From Limosilactobacillus panis (GTDB lineage Bacteria; Bacillota; Bacilli; Lactobacillales; Lactobacillaceae): a stretch of DNA of 64,000 nt. The DNA lies in assembly GCF_019797825.1 (NCBI RefSeq), contig NZ_CP081855.1, positions 1,054,001 through 1,118,000 on the forward strand. The letters are read 5' to 3'. Of this stretch, positions 62,717 to 64,000 are shown one piece after another; the stretch's first letter is position 1, and every line of letters starts with the position of its first letter. Under the pieces are notes generated by a model. It saw only the letters and a list, made by a program, of their open reading frames with translations, searched no databases and was not told where the DNA came from. A program made the translations under genes and the position numbers.

Positions 62717-62866
62717 GTTAGGTAGTTTATGGATTTACTACTTAACCTCCCCCAGAATCTAAATAATGCTCTTTCCTAGAAACCATTTGAGTATTACTTA
62801 GTGTGAGACTTCCCTATCTCACCTGGTCGACATCATCCCTCTTTGATGCCGGCCTCTTTTTATTTA
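62717..62866 (+). ncRNA. Candidate small RNA with C-rich loops
   Basis: About 150 nucleotides between a consensus promoter and an intrinsic terminator, with no reading frame or ribosome site. Predicted parts: a 10-pair stem GTTAGGTAGT/ACTACTTAAC (62717-62746); CCTCCCCC unpaired from 62747; a single-stranded AU-rich section with TTTCCT; a stem GTGAGA/TCTCAC (62803-62822) with loop CTTCCCTA; and the terminator stem GGTCGACATCA/TGATGCCGGCC (62825-62854) with loop TCCCTCTT and T tail. C-rich loops of this type pair with Shine-Dalgarno sites in known Gram-positive sRNAs. Confidence 0.65.
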
Positions 62867-62875
62867 TACCCGGTT

Positions 62876-63934
62876 TGTAAAATTAAGTTAGAAAAACAAA
62901 AAAACCATTTGTGATAGACTTTTGAGTATCCCTAATCAAAAGAAAGGCAATCACAAATGACCTACAAACATCTTACCACACGTGAATTAACTCTCATAGC
63001 TGAATTTTATCGTCAAGACACTCGAGCTTATCGAGTTGCTAAATCACTAAAGCGTAGTGCTGAAACAATTTATCGAGTTTATCGTTACTTGGATACGGGC
63101 AAGACAATTACGCAGTATTTAAAGCAGTACCAACGGAATAAGCGCCGTTGTGGTCGTAAACCAATGACGTTACCTGATGATGAAGTAAGTTACATTACCA
63201 AGCAAGTTAGTCAAGGTTGGACGCCAGATACCATTATTGGTCGGTCAGAGAAGAAAATCAGTTGTAGTATGCGGACGCTTTATCGCATGTTTGCTCGTGG
63301 TCAATATGGCTTTGATGTTAAGCAGTTACCAATGAAAGGTAACCGTCACCCAAATGGCTACGTTGAACGGCGTGGGAAAGCTGGCCATCTTGGTCGCAGT
63401 ATTTACCAACGTTACCGCGATTTTCCACATTACCAACATGAATTTGGTCATTTAGAAGCTGATACGGTTCAAGGGAAAGCTCACCATGGTGCTGTGATGA
63501 CCCTAGTAGAACGGATTTCAAAAGTTGAGATTGTTTTGAATGTCCATCACAAAACGGCCGAGAGTGTGAACTATTATTTGGACCAATGGCTATCAAAACA
63601 GCCTCGTCATCTTTTTAAGTCCATCACCTTTGACAACGGTAAGGAATTCGCGGGCTGGCGTGAGATTGCCAATAAGCACGATATTCAGACATATTTTGCG
63701 GAAGTCGGTGCGCCTAATCAGCGAGGGCTAAACGAAAACACCAACGGTATTCTTCGGCGTGATGGTCTGAGTAAAAAGAAAGACTTCCGTAATCTCCCGG
63801 ATGAATTAGTTACTCAGCTAATGTCATACCGGAACAATATTCCACGGAAGTCACTGCACTACCGCACACCCATTGAGGTATTCATGGAGAATATCACAGA
63901 TGCACAGTTAGTTTCTTTCTAACTTAATTTGACA
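62876..63934 (+). mobile_element. IS30-family insertion sequence
   Basis: About 1.06 kb with imperfect inverted ends TGTAAAATTAAGTTAGAAA (left, 62876-62894) and its near complement at 63916-63934 (one difference), enclosing one intact transposase. It inserted directly after the terminator of the candidate small RNA. Confidence 0.82.
62957..63922 (+). CDS. IS30 family transposase
   Basis: An intact 321-residue transposase. N-terminal HTH: YKHLTTRELTLIAEFYRQ and AYRVAKSLKRSAETIYRVYR; DDE core: HLEADTVQG (Asp), ITFDNGKEFAGW (Asp) and NENTNGILRRD (Glu), then the C-terminal LHYRTPIEVF. AGAAAGG precedes the ATG. No lesions, so it may be active. Confidence 0.95.
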   Translation: MTYKHLTTRELTLIAEFYRQDTRAYRVAKSLKRSAETIYRVYRYLDTGKTITQYLKQYQRNKRRCGRKPMTLPDDEVSYITKQVSQGWTPDTIIGRSEKKISCSMRTLYRMFARGQYGFDVKQLPMKGNRHPNGYVERRGKAGHLGRSIYQRYRDFPHYQHEFGHLEADTVQGKAHHGAVMTLVERISKVEIVLNVHHKTAESVNYYLDQWLSKQPRHLFKSITFDNGKEFAGWREIANKHDIQTYFAEVGAPNQRGLNENTNGILRRDGLSKKKDFRNLPDELVTQLMSYRNNIPRKSLHYRTPIEVFMENITDAQLVSF

Positions 63935-63945
63935 TTTCAGGATAC

Positions 63946-63985
63946 AAAAAAGCCACCTATTAACTGATAGGTGACTTTTATTTTT
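63946..63985 (+). terminator. Terminator-like hairpin right of the IS30 element
   Basis: AAAAAAGCCACCTAT pairs with ATAGGTGACTTTT (one mismatch) around TAACTG, followed by TATTTTT. It lies outside the element and probably ended a gene interrupted or displaced by it, or one beyond the window. Confidence 0.7.
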
Positions 63986-64000
63986 CAAGCTTACTCACCT

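Overview
This 64 kb window is a chromosomal segment of a low-to-mid GC Firmicute, most likely a heterofermentative lactobacillus of the Limosilactobacillus type. The pointers are a long-form Lactobacillus thymidylate synthase, the gene order degV / SGNH hydrolase / ypmS / yozE / rbgA / rnhB / dprA / topA, a XerS-type single recombinase, a sortase-anchored (LPKTG) mucus-binding-like protein with a YSIRK-like signal, and abundant strong Shine-Dalgarno sites. Species cannot be resolved from sequence reading alone.

Region by region: 1-18.7 kb is a conserved housekeeping block: an ABC-F ATPase end, thyA-folA, a hemolysin III-like membrane protein, degV, envelope proteins, ribosome assembly GTPase rbgA, rnhB, dprA, topA, an aldose 1-epimerase, plsY, the topoisomerase IV operon parE-parC with a LexA-type box, a DUF1836 regulator, a Nudix hydrolase and the Mn-dependent pyrophosphatase ppaC. 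18.7-21.2 kb is accessory: a dispersed intergenic repeat, a small ORF, and an IS1182-family element bounded by strong hairpins. 21.3-32.4 kb is a carbohydrate and surface region: two tiny membrane ORFs, a GH13 alpha-glucosidase with an MFS sugar transporter, a mucus-binding-like gene broken by three lesions, and a LacI regulator divergent from a GH31 alpha-glucosidase with cre/LacI operators.

32.5-44.3 kb holds msrA, a divergent triosephosphate isomerase paralogue, a second repeat copy, a PAP2 phosphatase, a ClC channel, a TPP-riboswitch-controlled thiM-thiD-thiE salvage operon, a patatin / tyrosine recombinase pair, xerS, an ASCH protein, tRNA-Pro(UGG) and an RNA 2'-phosphotransferase whose start codon appears non-canonical. 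44.5-52.9 kb holds a four-gene polar amino acid ABC transporter, a large YfhO-type membrane protein, and an operon of a free-standing lipoyl domain, lipoyl synthase and lipoate ligase under a perfect cre site. 52.9-54.4 kb is decayed DNA (a TetR / flavin-oxidoreductase chimera and a GNAT pseudogene). 54.4-64 kb has an acidic unknown protein, a third repeat copy, sbcC-sbcD, an unknown apparently frameshifted gene, a PLD-nuclease/P-loop ATPase fusion, a candidate small RNA with three C-rich loops behind a consensus promoter, and an intact IS30-family element.

The strongest candidates for undescribed biology are the promoter-driven, terminator-ended small RNA at about 62.72-62.87 kb, the PLD-ATPase gene with its unknown partner beside sbcCD, the three-copy intergenic repeat with a compensatory change in its hairpin, and the stand-alone lipoyl-carrier operon that has no visible dehydrogenase client. 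All calls are from reading the sequence; no database search was run.
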